Origin: DASPTT01 sp035623275 | Lineage (GTDB): Bacteria; Actinomycetota; Acidimicrobiia; Acidimicrobiales; UBA8190 | Direction: 5' to 3' | Length of the DNA stretch: 64,000 bases | Assembly (NCBI GenBank): GCA_035623275.1 | Contig: DASPTT010000077.1 | Coordinates: 1-64,000 of the forward strand | Shown here: piece by piece, positions 1-8,666 of the stretch | Numbering within the stretch: position 1 is the first letter of the stretch | How the letters are laid out: the number at the start of each line of letters is the position of its first letter | Made by a program: the position numbers and the translations under genes | The notes under the pieces: model-generated | Database searches by the model: none | What the model saw: the letters and a program-made list of their open reading frames with translations, nothing else | What the model was told of the DNA's origin: nothing

Positions 1-69
1 GGCGGGGGCGCCGTCCGGCGCGACGGCGACCCGCAGTCGCGCGGTGGGCTCGCGGCACGCCGGGGACAC
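1..69 (-). CDS. possible partial CDS running off the left edge
   Basis: The minus-strand frame read leftward from a GTG at 69 is open to the edge and has almost only G or C at third codon positions, as the real genes here do; the other frames do not. The visible peptide begins VSPACREPTARL. It is too short to assign. It would be divergent from the gene starting at 162. No clear ribosome binding site precedes the GTG, so the start may be wrong or the stretch may be non-coding. Confidence 0.25.
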   Translation of the reverse strand, partial: MSPACREPTARLRVAVAPDGAPA

Positions 70-161
70 GCCGTCGTCGACCGCGAGCCCCTGTGACCGG
101 GGATTAGCCCGCCCGCAAGGCTAGGGTGCGAAACGCGGGAGTCAGGGGCAGGGAGGGGACG

Positions 162-1277
162 ATGGTGCGCCGGCGCAAGGCAAAGGAAGCGGCCGAGGAG
201 CTCGCCGTCTGGCAGGCCGAGGTCGAGCGCCTGCAATGGTTCTTGAATCGGGCGCAACACGCCCCGGGCTCGACCAATGCCGAGGACGCGTCGATCCCGG
301 TCGCCCTCCAACCCGTCGAGCACGCCCTCCTCGTCCTCCAGGGTGTCGAGCTGATCGAGCCGAGGCGGCTGCCGGGGCACTGGGGCGGCGGGTCCACCGG
401 CTTCACCTTCCACGTCGCAAGGCGGGTCGACTACCGCGCCGGCGCCACCGCCGGCCATTACGTCGAGGGCGAGTCCGTCGCCACGCCCGTCGACACGGGC
501 GCGGTGACCATCACCGACCGGCGCGTCGTGTTCACCGGCGCCCGGGAGGCGCGTGAGTGGGACTTCCACCAGGCGCTGGGCTTCCACCACTACGACGACC
601 CCACCTGGACCGCCATCCCGGTCAGCGGACGCCAACGCATCTCCGGCATCCGGTACCCGGCCGAGGCGGCCGAGGGATTCCGCTTCGCCCTCGCCCTGGG
701 CATGGCCCGTGCCCTCGGCACCTCCGACACCCTCATCGCCGACCTCCGCGCCCAGCTGGCCGAGGTGGAGGCCGACCGGCCCGAGGGCGTCCCGGCCGTG
801 ACCCCGGTCATCGCGCCGGTGACCGTCGGAATAGAGCCCAGCTGGTCCTACCCCACCGAGCCCGTGGCGGCCGCACCGGCGGTGGCACCGGTGGCCGCAC
901 CGGCGGTGGCACCGGTGGCGCCGGTGGCGCCGGTGGCGCCGGTGGCACCGGTGGCCGCACCGGCGGTGGCACCGGTGCCGGTCGAGCCCGTGGCAGTGGC
1001 CGCACCGGCAGCGGCAAGCATCCCGGTTGCCGAGCAGCCCCAGGCCACCGTGGTGACGACGACCGCACCGGCGGCGACGGCACCGGCGGCGACGGCACCG
1101 GCGGCCGCACCGGCGGCGACCGCCGCAGTCTCGCCCGAACCGGCCGCTGCGACGGGCACCGAGACCCCGGCGCCGGCGGACCAGCTTCCGCCACCGGGCT
1201 GGTATCCCGACCCCTACGGGACGGCGCGCCTGCGGTGGTGGGACGGGCAGGGATGGACGACCCACGACGCGCCGTGA
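162..1277 (+). CDS. DUF2510 domain protein with long Pro/Ala/Val repeat linker
   Basis: Protein of 371 residues. The ATG at 162 follows a GGGAGGGG ribosome binding site, better than the in-frame GTG at 126. Residues about 1-230 are a charged N-terminal region of unrecognised fold, with a coiled-coil-like start and an aromatic stretch EWDFHQALGFHH. Residues about 230-330 are a low-complexity linker of VAPV/APAV units. The C-terminus, PPGWYPDPYG followed by LRWWDGQGWT, is a clear DUF2510 domain, common near the ends of actinobacterial membrane or cell-envelope proteins. No membrane segment is visible. Function unknown. Confidence 0.85.
   Translation: MVRRRKAKEAAEELAVWQAEVERLQWFLNRAQHAPGSTNAEDASIPVALQPVEHALLVLQGVELIEPRRLPGHWGGGSTGFTFHVARRVDYRAGATAGHYVEGESVATPVDTGAVTITDRRVVFTGAREAREWDFHQALGFHHYDDPTWTAIPVSGRQRISGIRYPAEAAEGFRFALALGMARALGTSDTLIADLRAQLAEVEADRPEGVPAVTPVIAPVTVGIEPSWSYPTEPVAAAPAVAPVAAPAVAPVAPVAPVAPVAPVAAPAVAPVPVEPVAVAAPAAASIPVAEQPQATVVTTTAPAATAPAATAPAAAPAATAAVSPEPAAATGTETPAPADQLPPPGWYPDPYGTARLRWWDGQGWTTHDAP
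870..975 (+). repeat. tandem GC-rich coding repeat (VAPVA units)
   Basis: Units built on GCACCGGCGGTGGCACCG and GTGGCGCCG recur inside the DUF2510 gene. They encode the proline/alanine/valine linker. All unit lengths seen are multiples of three, so length changes would keep the reading frame. Confidence 0.8.
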
Positions 1278-1383
1278 CGGCGCCGCGCGTGCGCGGACCC
1301 GGGCGCTGACCCGCCGCACCCACTAGCGTTCGCCTTCTTGGGGTCGGCTCGCGGGGGGTCGCCCACGAAGCGGAGGCAGTCCC

Positions 1384-2049
1384 ATGACCGAATCGACATC
1401 GTCAATCCCTCCCGACACCTCCGACATGGCGGCGGTCCACGAGATCTTCCGATCCTCGTTGGCCTCGGCCCCGGCGTTCGTGGGCAGCGCGGCGGGAGAC
1501 GACGACCGCCGAGCGCTGATCGCCGGCTACTACGCGAACGTGATGGCGTTCCTGGAGGTGCACCACGACGGTGAGGAGGCGCTTCTCTTCCCCCTGCTGA
1601 TCGAGCGAGCCCCTGCGGACCGGAAGCTCGTCGACGTGGCCATCGAACAGCACGAGGACGTGGTGGCACGCCTGGCCGAGGCCAAGGAGGCGATCGCCGC
1701 CTGGAGCGCCCAGGGCGACAGCCAGGGCCCGGAGCTCGTCCATGCCCTCGGCGCCCTCGACGACGTCCTGTCCCCCCACCTGGACAACGAGGAGGCCACG
1801 GTCGTGCCGCTCGCCGGCGAGTATGTCACCGTGGAGGAGTGGGGCATGTTGCCCGGGCACGGCATGGCCAACTTCACCGGGGACAAGATCTGGCTGATCC
1901 TGGGTCTCATCCGCGAGAACTTCACCCCGGAGCAGCGCGCCCAGATGCTCGAGCACATGCCGCCGCCGGCACGTGAGATGTGGGAGACGATGGGCGAGTC
2001 GTCCTTCAACGACATGATCGCCGAGGTCCGCCGGGCTGGCTCGGAGTAG
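1384..2049 (+). CDS. hemerythrin-like (HHE) domain protein
   Basis: Protein of 221 residues starting at an ATG closely preceded by GGAGGCAGTCCC. It is all helical, with histidine/glutamate pairs typical of HHE cation-binding domains: HHDGEE near residue 60, EQHED near 97 and HLDNEE near 138. Such proteins bind a di-iron or related metal centre and take part in oxygen or NO sensing, storage or iron homeostasis. The physiological ligand cannot be told from sequence. It converges with the downstream GGDEF-EAL gene, stops only 3 bp apart, so the two are not one operon. Confidence 0.8.
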   Translation: MTESTSSIPPDTSDMAAVHEIFRSSLASAPAFVGSAAGDDDRRALIAGYYANVMAFLEVHHDGEEALLFPLLIERAPADRKLVDVAIEQHEDVVARLAEAKEAIAAWSAQGDSQGPELVHALGALDDVLSPHLDNEEATVVPLAGEYVTVEEWGMLPGHGMANFTGDKIWLILGLIRENFTPEQRAQMLEHMPPPAREMWETMGESSFNDMIAEVRRAGSE

Positions 2050-2052
2050 CCG

Positions 2053-3813
2053 TCAGGCGCCGAGCCGCAGCGGCAGCTTCTGCTCCACCTCCTGCGCGGG
2101 CACCGGGCGCGAGAAGAGGTAGCCCTGGGCGAAGTCGCACCCCATGGACGCCAGCTGCTCGAGCTGCGCGGCGCGCTCGACGCCCTCGGCCACCACCTGG
2201 AGCCCGAGCGCATGGGCCAGCTTGATCACGGCGGCGACGATCTCCATCCCGTCTCCGCCCGAGCCGAGGCCGTCGACGAAGCTCTTGTCGACCTTGAGCA
2301 CGTCGAGCGGGAACCGGTGCAGGTAGCTGAGCGACGAGTAGCCGGTGCCGAAGTCGTCGATGGCCAACGTCACGCCCAGGGCCTTGAGCGCGCGGAGCAC
2401 CTGCAGGGCCGAGGCGGCGTCGCGCATGAGCGCGCTCTCGGTGATCTCGAGCGTAAGGCTGGAAGGCGTGAGCCCCGACTCGTCGAGGATCTGCTCCACC
2501 GTGTCGACGATGCCGGCGTCGTCCAACTGCCGGGCCGACAAGTTGACCTCCACGGCGACCGGGCCCGACCGCCCGGGACCGGTGACCCAGGTCCGCAGCT
2601 GCTCGCAGGCCTCGCGCAGCACCCAGCGGCCGATGGGGATGATGAGCCCGCTCTCCTCCGCCACGGGGATGAAGCGGTCCGGGGACACGAGACCCTGGGT
2701 CGGGTGCTTCCAGCGCACGAGCGCCTCCACGGCGACGACGTGCCCGCCGCCGATGTCGATGACCGGTTGGTAGTGGAGCCGCAGCTCCTCACGCTCGAGG
2801 GCCCGGTGCAGCGAGTGCTCCGTCTGCAGACGGTCGAGGGCCCGCAGCCGCAGGGCCTCGCCGAACACCTCGATCGCCCCGCCGCCACGGGTCTTGGCCT
2901 GGTACATGGCGGCGTCCGCGCACGACAGCAGGGCGGCCGGTTCGAGGAGCTCCGCCGAGGTGCAGGCGATGCCGATGCTGGCGCCCACGAAGACCTCACG
3001 CCCGCCGGCGACGATGGGCTCGGACAGACGCGACAGCGCGCGGTCGGCGAAGGCAACGGCGTCCTCCTCGGCGAACTCGCCGTCGAAGAGGGCCAGGAAC
3101 TCGTCGCCCCCAAGCCGCGCCACGAGGGTGGCCGACGTGTCCACGGCCACCAGGCGCTCGGCCGCGGCCACCAGCACCTCGTCGCCCACCTCGTGACCGA
3201 GGGCGTCGTTGATGGCCTTGAAGCGGTCGAGGTCGAGGACCAGGACCGCCGCCGACCCCGGCTCGCCCCGGCCGCGGGCCAGCGCATACGACAGCCGGTA
3301 CGTGAACAAGGTGCGATTGGGCAGGCCGGTGAGCGAGTCGTGCAGGTACGCGTGGGCGAGCGCCTCCTCGGCGGCGCGCTCCTCGCCCCGGTCGTGGACG
3401 AACCCGCCGAGGCGCAGGTCGTCGCCCGTCCCGATGACATAGGCGCTGGTGGTGACCTGGATCTCGTGGCCGTCCCGATGCAGCAGGGTCAGGTTGTAGG
3501 GCTCGGAGCGCTCGATGCCCTGGAGGTACCCCCGGCTGCCGTGGAGATCGTCGAGGAACCGCGTCCGGTTGCGCCCGGGCACCAGGAACTCGACCAGCGG
3601 CCGGCCGAGGACCTCGTCGCGCGACCAGCCGAAGCGCAGCTCCGCCTGGCGGTTCCATTCGGTGAGCACGCCGTCGCCGTCGGTCTCGACGAACGCGTCG
3701 CGCGCCAGGTCGAGCAGGTACTGCATCCGGCTCTCGAGCCGCGACGCCCGGGCGTCCGCTCGCCGCAGGACGGATTGGCGGTCCCTCATGTGCACGACCC
3801 GATCCCTCGCCAC
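2053..3813 (-). CDS. PAS-GGDEF-EAL cyclic-di-GMP turnover protein
   Basis: Protein of 586 residues. A PAS sensor lies at about 25-150, a GGDEF diguanylate cyclase domain at about 155-320 (GGDEF at 235-239) and an EAL phosphodiesterase domain at about 330-575 (EAL at 363-365). The EAL domain keeps the expected metal and catalytic motifs: NLSARQL, EITES, DDFGTGYSSL, LKVDKSFV, EGVE and QGYLFSRP. An RxxD inhibitory site is not present five residues before GGDEF. No membrane segment is seen, so it is probably a cytoplasmic sensor. Both domains look catalytically competent; the net direction cannot be predicted. Confidence 0.92.
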   Translation of the reverse strand: MARDRVVHMRDRQSVLRRADARASRLESRMQYLLDLARDAFVETDGDGVLTEWNRQAELRFGWSRDEVLGRPLVEFLVPGRNRTRFLDDLHGSRGYLQGIERSEPYNLTLLHRDGHEIQVTTSAYVIGTGDDLRLGGFVHDRGEERAAEEALAHAYLHDSLTGLPNRTLFTYRLSYALARGRGEPGSAAVLVLDLDRFKAINDALGHEVGDEVLVAAAERLVAVDTSATLVARLGGDEFLALFDGEFAEEDAVAFADRALSRLSEPIVAGGREVFVGASIGIACTSAELLEPAALLSCADAAMYQAKTRGGGAIEVFGEALRLRALDRLQTEHSLHRALEREELRLHYQPVIDIGGGHVVAVEALVRWKHPTQGLVSPDRFIPVAEESGLIIPIGRWVLREACEQLRTWVTGPGRSGPVAVEVNLSARQLDDAGIVDTVEQILDESGLTPSSLTLEITESALMRDAASALQVLRALKALGVTLAIDDFGTGYSSLSYLHRFPLDVLKVDKSFVDGLGSGGDGMEIVAAVIKLAHALGLQVVAEGVERAAQLEQLASMGCDFAQGYLFSRPVPAQEVEQKLPLRLGA

Positions 3814-3869
3814 CGTTGCCTCCCGTCCGCCCCCGGTCGGTCCTGAGGACGACAGGGTAAGACCCTGTG

Positions 3870-3901
3870 ATTGTTGTGGTCAATGGGTCAATTGTTGTGA
3901 T
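3870..3901. promoter_or_regulatory. direct-repeat cluster in AT-rich divergent promoter region
   Basis: ATTGTTGTG occurs at 3870-3878 and again at 3891-3899, 21 bp apart (two helical turns). Between them GGTCAAT is repeated at 3878-3884 and 3886-3892. The island is far more AT-rich than its surroundings and lies between the divergent PAS-GGDEF-EAL and MBL genes. It is a plausible activator or repressor site; no regulator can be named. Confidence 0.4.
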
Positions 3902-4042
3902 TGTGGCAAATTACGCTTCGTGAGGGTCGGGCCCAGGATCGTCACGGAACGTGGCCCATGTGCCCGCGCCGTACGGCGACCTGGTCCGATGCCCGTACGC
4001 CTGGTTGGTGGGGAGTCGGCGGCGCCGCCTACGGTGCCCGGC

Positions 4043-5092
4043 ATGGTGGAAGTCACGGGGGTCCTCCAGAAAGCGGCCTGGGACGACCACGTCATGCCGC
4101 CGGTGGAGCGGGTGCGGCCCGGTCTGTGGTCGATCCCGGTCCCCATCCCCCAGAACCCGCTGCGCTACGTCCTCGTCTACGCGCTCGAGCTCGAGAACGG
4201 CGTGGCCATCGTCGACGCCGGCTGGAACACCGAGGACGCCTGGCAGGCGCTCGGCGGCGGCCTGGCCGAGGCGGGCGGTTCGATCAGCGACGTCCGGGCC
4301 GTGCTCGTGACCCACATCCACCCGGACCATTACGGCTTGGCCGGCCGTGTGCGCGAGGAGTCAGGCGCATGGATCGGCCTGCATCCCGACGACGCCGAGA
4401 TGCTCCAGGCGCGCTACATGGAGACCGACGACCTGCTCGAGCGGATGCGGGTGTTCCTGGAGGACGCCGGTGTCCCTCCGGCCAAGCTGCCGGACCTCAA
4501 CATGGCCTCGATGATGATCCGCTCGCAGGTCACGATGGCCGAGCCCGACGTGCTCTTCGAGGACGGCGCACGCGTGGAGCTCGAGGGCTGGGACCTGCGC
4601 ACGGTGTGGACACCGGGGCACTCCCCCGGCCATGTCTGCTTCTACAGCGACGCGCACCGGCTCCTGCTCTCGGGCGACCACGTCCTGCCGAGGATCACGC
4701 CGAACATCGGCGTGCACACCCAGCAGTTCCCGAACCCGCTCGGCCACTTCCTCGAGTCCCTGCTCAAGGTCCAGAACCTGGGCGTGGACGAGGTGCTGCC
4801 CGCCCACGAATACCGGTTCGCCGACCTGCGCAGCCGACTCGACGAGATCATCGTCCACCATGCCGATCGGCTGGCAGAGGTCGAGAGGCTCCTCCACGAG
4901 GATCCGGGGCAGACCGCGTGGGAGCTGTCGGTGCGCCTGTCGTGGTCGAGGCCGTGGGACGAGATCCCCGAGTTCATGCAGCGGGCCGCGGTGGGCGAGA
5001 CGTTGGCCCACATCGTCCTGCTCGAGAACCACGGCCGGGTCCGCCGCATCGAGAACGGCCCGTCTCGCTTCGTGCTGGCGGCCGACGCCTGA
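4043..5092 (+). CDS. MBL-fold metallo-hydrolase
   Basis: Protein of 349 residues. The ATG at 4043 is chosen because the domain starts soon after it; the frame is open further upstream but that part is arginine-rich and lacks coding character. The zinc-binding motif THIHPDH (about residue 92) and later GHSPGH and SGDH place it in the metallo-beta-lactamase superfamily, glyoxalase II/flavoprotein-like branch. A C-terminal helical region of about 90 residues resembles the winged-helix-like extension of LACTB2-type hydrolases. Substrate unknown, probably a thioester or similar ester. Confidence 0.85.
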   Translation: MVEVTGVLQKAAWDDHVMPPVERVRPGLWSIPVPIPQNPLRYVLVYALELENGVAIVDAGWNTEDAWQALGGGLAEAGGSISDVRAVLVTHIHPDHYGLAGRVREESGAWIGLHPDDAEMLQARYMETDDLLERMRVFLEDAGVPPAKLPDLNMASMMIRSQVTMAEPDVLFEDGARVELEGWDLRTVWTPGHSPGHVCFYSDAHRLLLSGDHVLPRITPNIGVHTQQFPNPLGHFLESLLKVQNLGVDEVLPAHEYRFADLRSRLDEIIVHHADRLAEVERLLHEDPGQTAWELSVRLSWSRPWDEIPEFMQRAAVGETLAHIVLLENHGRVRRIENGPSRFVLAADA

Positions 5093-5112
5093 GCGGCCAC
5101 CGGCCCGTCCCC

Positions 5113-5805
5113 TCAGGCGCTGCCCGTCTCGGACTCCCCCGCGCCCAGGTCGTGCCCGGCATCGCCGGCCACGGCATCCGTCGCCGGCGAGTCGGTGCCA
5201 CCGCGGTGCCCGCGGCGGCGCCGCAGGACGATCATCACGAAGAGCACCGCGGCGAAGCCGGCCAGGGCATAGATGGCGTAGCGCCCGACGCGGGCCGCCA
5301 GCGCCTCCCACGAGCGCCCCGCCGCGTACCCGAGGAAGACGAACGCCGTTCCCCAGGCCATCCCGCCCAGGGCATTGAAGAACAGGAAGGTGCGGTACCG
5401 CATGCCGCTCATCCCGGTGAGCCCGGGCACCAGCGCGCGGGCGAGTGCCACCCAGCGCCCGACGAACACGGCCGGTCCGCCGAAGCGCACCAAGAGCCGG
5501 CGCGCCTCGGCAACGCCCTGGTGCCCCCGCAGCGGCCGCCGCTCGAGAAGGTGGGGCCCCAGCACCTTTCCCACCTCGTAGCCGACGGAGTCGCCCACGA
5601 TGGCGCAGACGACGACCACGACCAACATGAGCTCGAGGTTGGCGTGGCCCAACGCGCACAGCGCACCGCCGGCGACGGCCGCCGTCTCGCCGGGGATCAC
5701 GAAGCCGAGGAGGACGGCGGCCTCACCGAAGACCAGGGCGCCCACCACGACGTAGATCGCAGGCCCGTGGAAGTGCTCGACCCACGTCCCGATGCTGGCC
5801 AGCAC
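5113..5805 (-). CDS. DedA family (SNARE-associated/VTT) membrane protein
   Basis: Protein of 230 residues with about five hydrophobic segments. Family motifs are visible: FGEAAVLLGFVIPGE near 27-41, GDSVGYEVGK near 71, and FVGRWVALARALVPGLTGM near 113. DedA proteins are inner-membrane proteins linked to lipid-carrier or phospholipid flipping and membrane homeostasis. The C-terminal 40 residues are a charged, disordered cytoplasmic tail. It converges with the MBL hydrolase gene. Confidence 0.88.
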   Translation of the reverse strand: MLASIGTWVEHFHGPAIYVVVGALVFGEAAVLLGFVIPGETAAVAGGALCALGHANLELMLVVVVVCAIVGDSVGYEVGKVLGPHLLERRPLRGHQGVAEARRLLVRFGGPAVFVGRWVALARALVPGLTGMSGMRYRTFLFFNALGGMAWGTAFVFLGYAAGRSWEALAARVGRYAIYALAGFAAVLFVMIVLRRRRGHRGGTDSPATDAVAGDAGHDLGAGESETGSA

Positions 5806-5836
5806 CGCTACCCCCGCCGACGACCTCGCTCCGGCG

Positions 5837-6418
5837 TCAGCGGGACCACGGCGTCCAGGACGCGCTGACCCACGTGCGGCGCCGGCACGCCGGGCAGGTC
5901 ATGAACCGCGTGTAGCCGCGACCGGGTCGCCACAGCCACAGCGGCAGATGCAGCACCATGTACTCGAGCACGTCGACGTCGCGCACGGCGCCGCAGGCGG
6001 AGCACTTCACCGTGACCGGGGCCATGGACAGGGCCGACCGGCGTCGTGTCCCTGCCGGCGGGGGTGCCTGGCGCGATGCGCCGTCCGGGCCCGCGGGACG
6101 GGCGGTGCGACCCGGCGTGGTCGGTGCCCCCGCCGGTCGGGCAGGTCCGCTCGCCGGGGACGCCGAACCGGGGCGGCCGGTGCCCGCAGCGCGGTGTCCG
6201 CCCGCGCCGTGGGCCGGGGGCGCGGCCCCGGCGACCGCGTCGGGCGAGAAGAGCGCGTGCTTGCCCGGCACCTCGCGTTCGTCGGGACGACGCGGGCCGT
6301 CGTCGTCGCGCTCCGCCGGCGCCCAGAAGAGGGCTCGCCTGCCGAGGGGATCGGGTGCGTCGGGGATGGCCGGCTCCTGTTCCTTGGTCGTGTCGGTGCT
6401 CGAGACGGACCCGATCAG
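5837..6418 (-). CDS. zinc-ribbon protein downstream of ParA, start uncertain
   Basis: The C-terminal 65 residues hold CSACG and CPACRRR, a four-cysteine zinc ribbon around a hydrophobic LHLPLWLWRPG segment. Upstream in the same frame are two related peptides, RRALFWAP and KHALFSPD, suggesting that coding starts well before the ATG at 6025. No ATG, GTG or TTG occurs at the expected N-terminus. Options are a CTG at 6418 overlapping the parA stop (CTGA), a GTG at 6271 or the ATG at 6025. The coordinates use the CTG. Its position next to parA suggests a shared but unknown role. Confidence 0.55.
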   Translation of the reverse strand: MIGSVSSTDTTKEQEPAIPDAPDPLGRRALFWAPAERDDDGPRRPDEREVPGKHALFSPDAVAGAAPPAHGAGGHRAAGTGRPGSASPASGPARPAGAPTTPGRTARPAGPDGASRQAPPPAGTRRRSALSMAPVTVKCSACGAVRDVDVLEYMVLHLPLWLWRPGRGYTRFMTCPACRRRTWVSASWTPWSR

Positions 6419-7191
6419 AGGTCGGGGATCACGTCCGCGTCGAGCAGCCGGGCGAGCGCCCGGTAGGCCGCCGCACCCGGCGATTCGGGCGCGTGCTGCA
6501 GGATGCACATGCCGCGCTGGGGGGCTTCGGCGAACCGGATGGACTTGCGCACCGGCGGCTCCAGCACCGGCAGGCCGTAACGGGTGCGCACGTCCTCGAT
6601 CACCGCCCGGCTGTGCCGCGTGTGCGCGTCGTACATGGTGGCGATGACGCCGCGCACCTCCAGGTCGCCGTTGGCGAACATCCGCACGTCGTCGATCGTC
6701 TCGAGCAGCTGCCCCACGCCTCGATGGCTCAACGCCTCGCACTGCAGCGGGATGAGCACCTCGAACGCCGCGGTCAGCCCGTTGATCGTGAGCACGCCCA
6801 GCGAGGGCGGGCAGTCGATCAGGATCACGTCGTAGTCGTCGTACATCGAATTGAGCGCGCGGGCGAGGACGTGCTCGCGGCCGGTGCGGGTGAGCAGGTG
6901 CACCTCCGAGCCGGCGAGGTCGATCGTCGCCGGGAGGATGTCCAGTCCCTCGGCGCCCGGGATCCGCCGCCGCACGTCGGCCGCCTTCATCTTGCGCACG
7001 AAGACGTCGTGGAGGGACCGGTCGACGGTGTCGGGGTCGATGCCCACCGAGAACGTCAGGCAGGCCTGGGGATCGAGGTCCACGAGCAGCACCCGCCGGC
7101 CGAGCTCGGCCATCGCGTAGCCCAGGGCGTGGACCGTCGTCGTCTTGGCCACCCCGCCTTTCTGGTTGGCCACCGCCAGCACCCGTGCCAC
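6415..7191 (-). CDS. ParA-family ATPase (orphan)
   Basis: Protein of 258 residues from a GTG start. The deviant Walker A motif KGGVAKTT lies near residue 11, DLDPQA near 40 and the Walker B-like ILIDCPPSLG near 120. This is the ParA/Soj class of dimerising ATPases that position chromosomes, plasmids or protein complexes on the nucleoid. No parB follows. The next gene encodes a zinc-ribbon protein overlapping its stop, so the likely partner is not a classical ParB. No origin-like or parS-like repeats were noticed nearby. Confidence 0.9.
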   Translation of the reverse strand: MARVLAVANQKGGVAKTTTVHALGYAMAELGRRVLLVDLDPQACLTFSVGIDPDTVDRSLHDVFVRKMKAADVRRRIPGAEGLDILPATIDLAGSEVHLLTRTGREHVLARALNSMYDDYDVILIDCPPSLGVLTINGLTAAFEVLIPLQCEALSHRGVGQLLETIDDVRMFANGDLEVRGVIATMYDAHTRHSRAVIEDVRTRYGLPVLEPPVRKSIRFAEAPQRGMCILQHAPESPGAAAYRALARLLDADVIPDL

Positions 7192-7265
7192 GGCCGAAGT
7201 CTACGCAGCTTCGCCGCCGACGGCGGGAGCCGACCGCGAGCAGGTCCGGGACCGCGAGGCGGGCC

Positions 7266-8666
7266 CTAGCGACCGGGGATCGCCCCGGTCGTGGTCCCCC
7301 GCCGTGACAGCGCGTCGATGGTGACCGCTCCGAGGAGGACCAGACCGGTCACGATGAACTCCCACTGCACCGCCAGGCCCAAGAGGTACATGCCGTTGTA
7401 GATGGCGCCGATCACCAGGCCGCCGAGGACGCCGTTGGCCACCTTGCCCCGCCCGCCGTAGAGCGAGGTGCCGCCGATGACCGCCGCGGCCACCGCGTAG
7501 AGGACGAGCTGGCCGCCGTTGACGTTGTTGGACATGCCCCCCAGGTACGAGGCGTAGAGCAGGCCGCCGACCCCCGCCGTCAGCGAACACAGCACGAACG
7601 CCAAGGTGCGGATCCGGTTGACCCGGATGCCGGCGCGCCGGGCAGCCTCGGGGTTGCCGCCGATGGCGTAGATGTAGCGCCCGTAGCGGGTGCGCTGGAG
7701 CAGGATCGTCCACAAGCCGAGCACGCCCAGCACGATGAGGATCGAGTAGGGGACGCCCTCGAGGGTGCCGATGGCGGCGCGGTTGACGTTGCAGATGGCG
7801 ACGACGGCGATCCCCACGGCGGCCATCCCGGCGATCTTGAGGAGCGTGAGGCTCAGCGGTGGCGCCACCAGCCCGCTGCGACGCCTGCGCGCGTCGCGCC
7901 AGTAGAGGTTGAGGCCGACGACTCCCACGACCACGGCCATGATGATCCACCCGGCGAGCGGGGACACGTGACCCCACATGAGGTCGTAGAGCGCGTGCAG
8001 GTTGGGCGAGAGACCGCTGAGGCTCGGGTACCCGGAGAACGGGCCGAAGGCGAGCACGATGAGCAGCACACCGTTGAAGATGAGCAGGCCGGCCAGCGTG
8101 ACGATGAACGACGGCAGCCGCAGCCGGGTGATCAGGGTGCCCTGCAGCGCGCCGATGAAGGCGCAGACCACCAACGCGGCGACGATGGCGGCCCACCAGG
8201 GCCAGTTGGTCGTGACCGGCTGGACGAGCTGCACGGCGATGGCCCCGCCCAGGGGGCCCACGTAGCCGATGGACAGGTCGATGTCCCCGAGCAGCAGCGC
8301 GAACGACTCGGCCATGGCCAGCACCATGAACACGGCGCTCTGCTGGAACAGGTTCACCAGGTTGTTGGCCTGCAGGAAGACGTGGTGCGGGCTGATCGCC
8401 TGGAAGACGATGACGATGATGACCAGCGCCAGGATGACCGGCAGCAGCCCGCTCTCGCCGCTCTTGACCCGCAGCCACAGCCCGTGGAAGTAGTCGCCGA
8501 GCGACTGGGCGACGACCTCGGGCGGGACGAGCGGCGCGGCGGCCTTCTCGGGCGCGGCGGTCGGGTCCTCGGCCACGTCGGGCGGCACCCCATCGGGCAG
8601 GGGTGTCGTCGTGGTGCCCGCCCCCGGTCCGCCGGCGGTCGACGGGTCCTGGTCGGCGCGGGTCAT
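7266..8666 (-). CDS. sugar ABC transporter permease (XylH/RbsC type)
   Basis: Protein of 466 residues. About 60 N-terminal Pro/Ala/Gly-rich residues precede roughly ten transmembrane helices. Motifs AESFALLLGDIDLSIG and YAIGGNPEAARRAGI are typical of BPD_transp_2 carbohydrate permeases; the long form with a central insertion resembles XylH. Its ATG lies inside the ATGA overlap with the ATPase gene, so translation is coupled. It forms the membrane channel of the importer encoded by the three genes from 10920 down to 7266. Confidence 0.9.
   Translation of the reverse strand: MTRADQDPSTAGGPGAGTTTTPLPDGVPPDVAEDPTAAPEKAAAPLVPPEVVAQSLGDYFHGLWLRVKSGESGLLPVILALVIIVIVFQAISPHHVFLQANNLVNLFQQSAVFMVLAMAESFALLLGDIDLSIGYVGPLGGAIAVQLVQPVTTNWPWWAAIVAALVVCAFIGALQGTLITRLRLPSFIVTLAGLLIFNGVLLIVLAFGPFSGYPSLSGLSPNLHALYDLMWGHVSPLAGWIIMAVVVGVVGLNLYWRDARRRRSGLVAPPLSLTLLKIAGMAAVGIAVVAICNVNRAAIGTLEGVPYSILIVLGVLGLWTILLQRTRYGRYIYAIGGNPEAARRAGIRVNRIRTLAFVLCSLTAGVGGLLYASYLGGMSNNVNGGQLVLYAVAAAVIGGTSLYGGRGKVANGVLGGLVIGAIYNGMYLLGLAVQWEFIVTGLVLLGAVTIDALSRRGTTTGAIPGR

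Noticed and set aside
870..975. Possible CRISPR-like repeat array
   Set aside because: Units are 9-18 bp, contiguous without unique spacers, and encode a low-complexity protein linker. No cas genes.
2212..3846. Long open plus-strand frame opposite the PAS-GGDEF-EAL gene
   Set aside because: Antisense to a gene with complete PAS, GGDEF and EAL motifs; no ribosome binding site and no recognisable domain.
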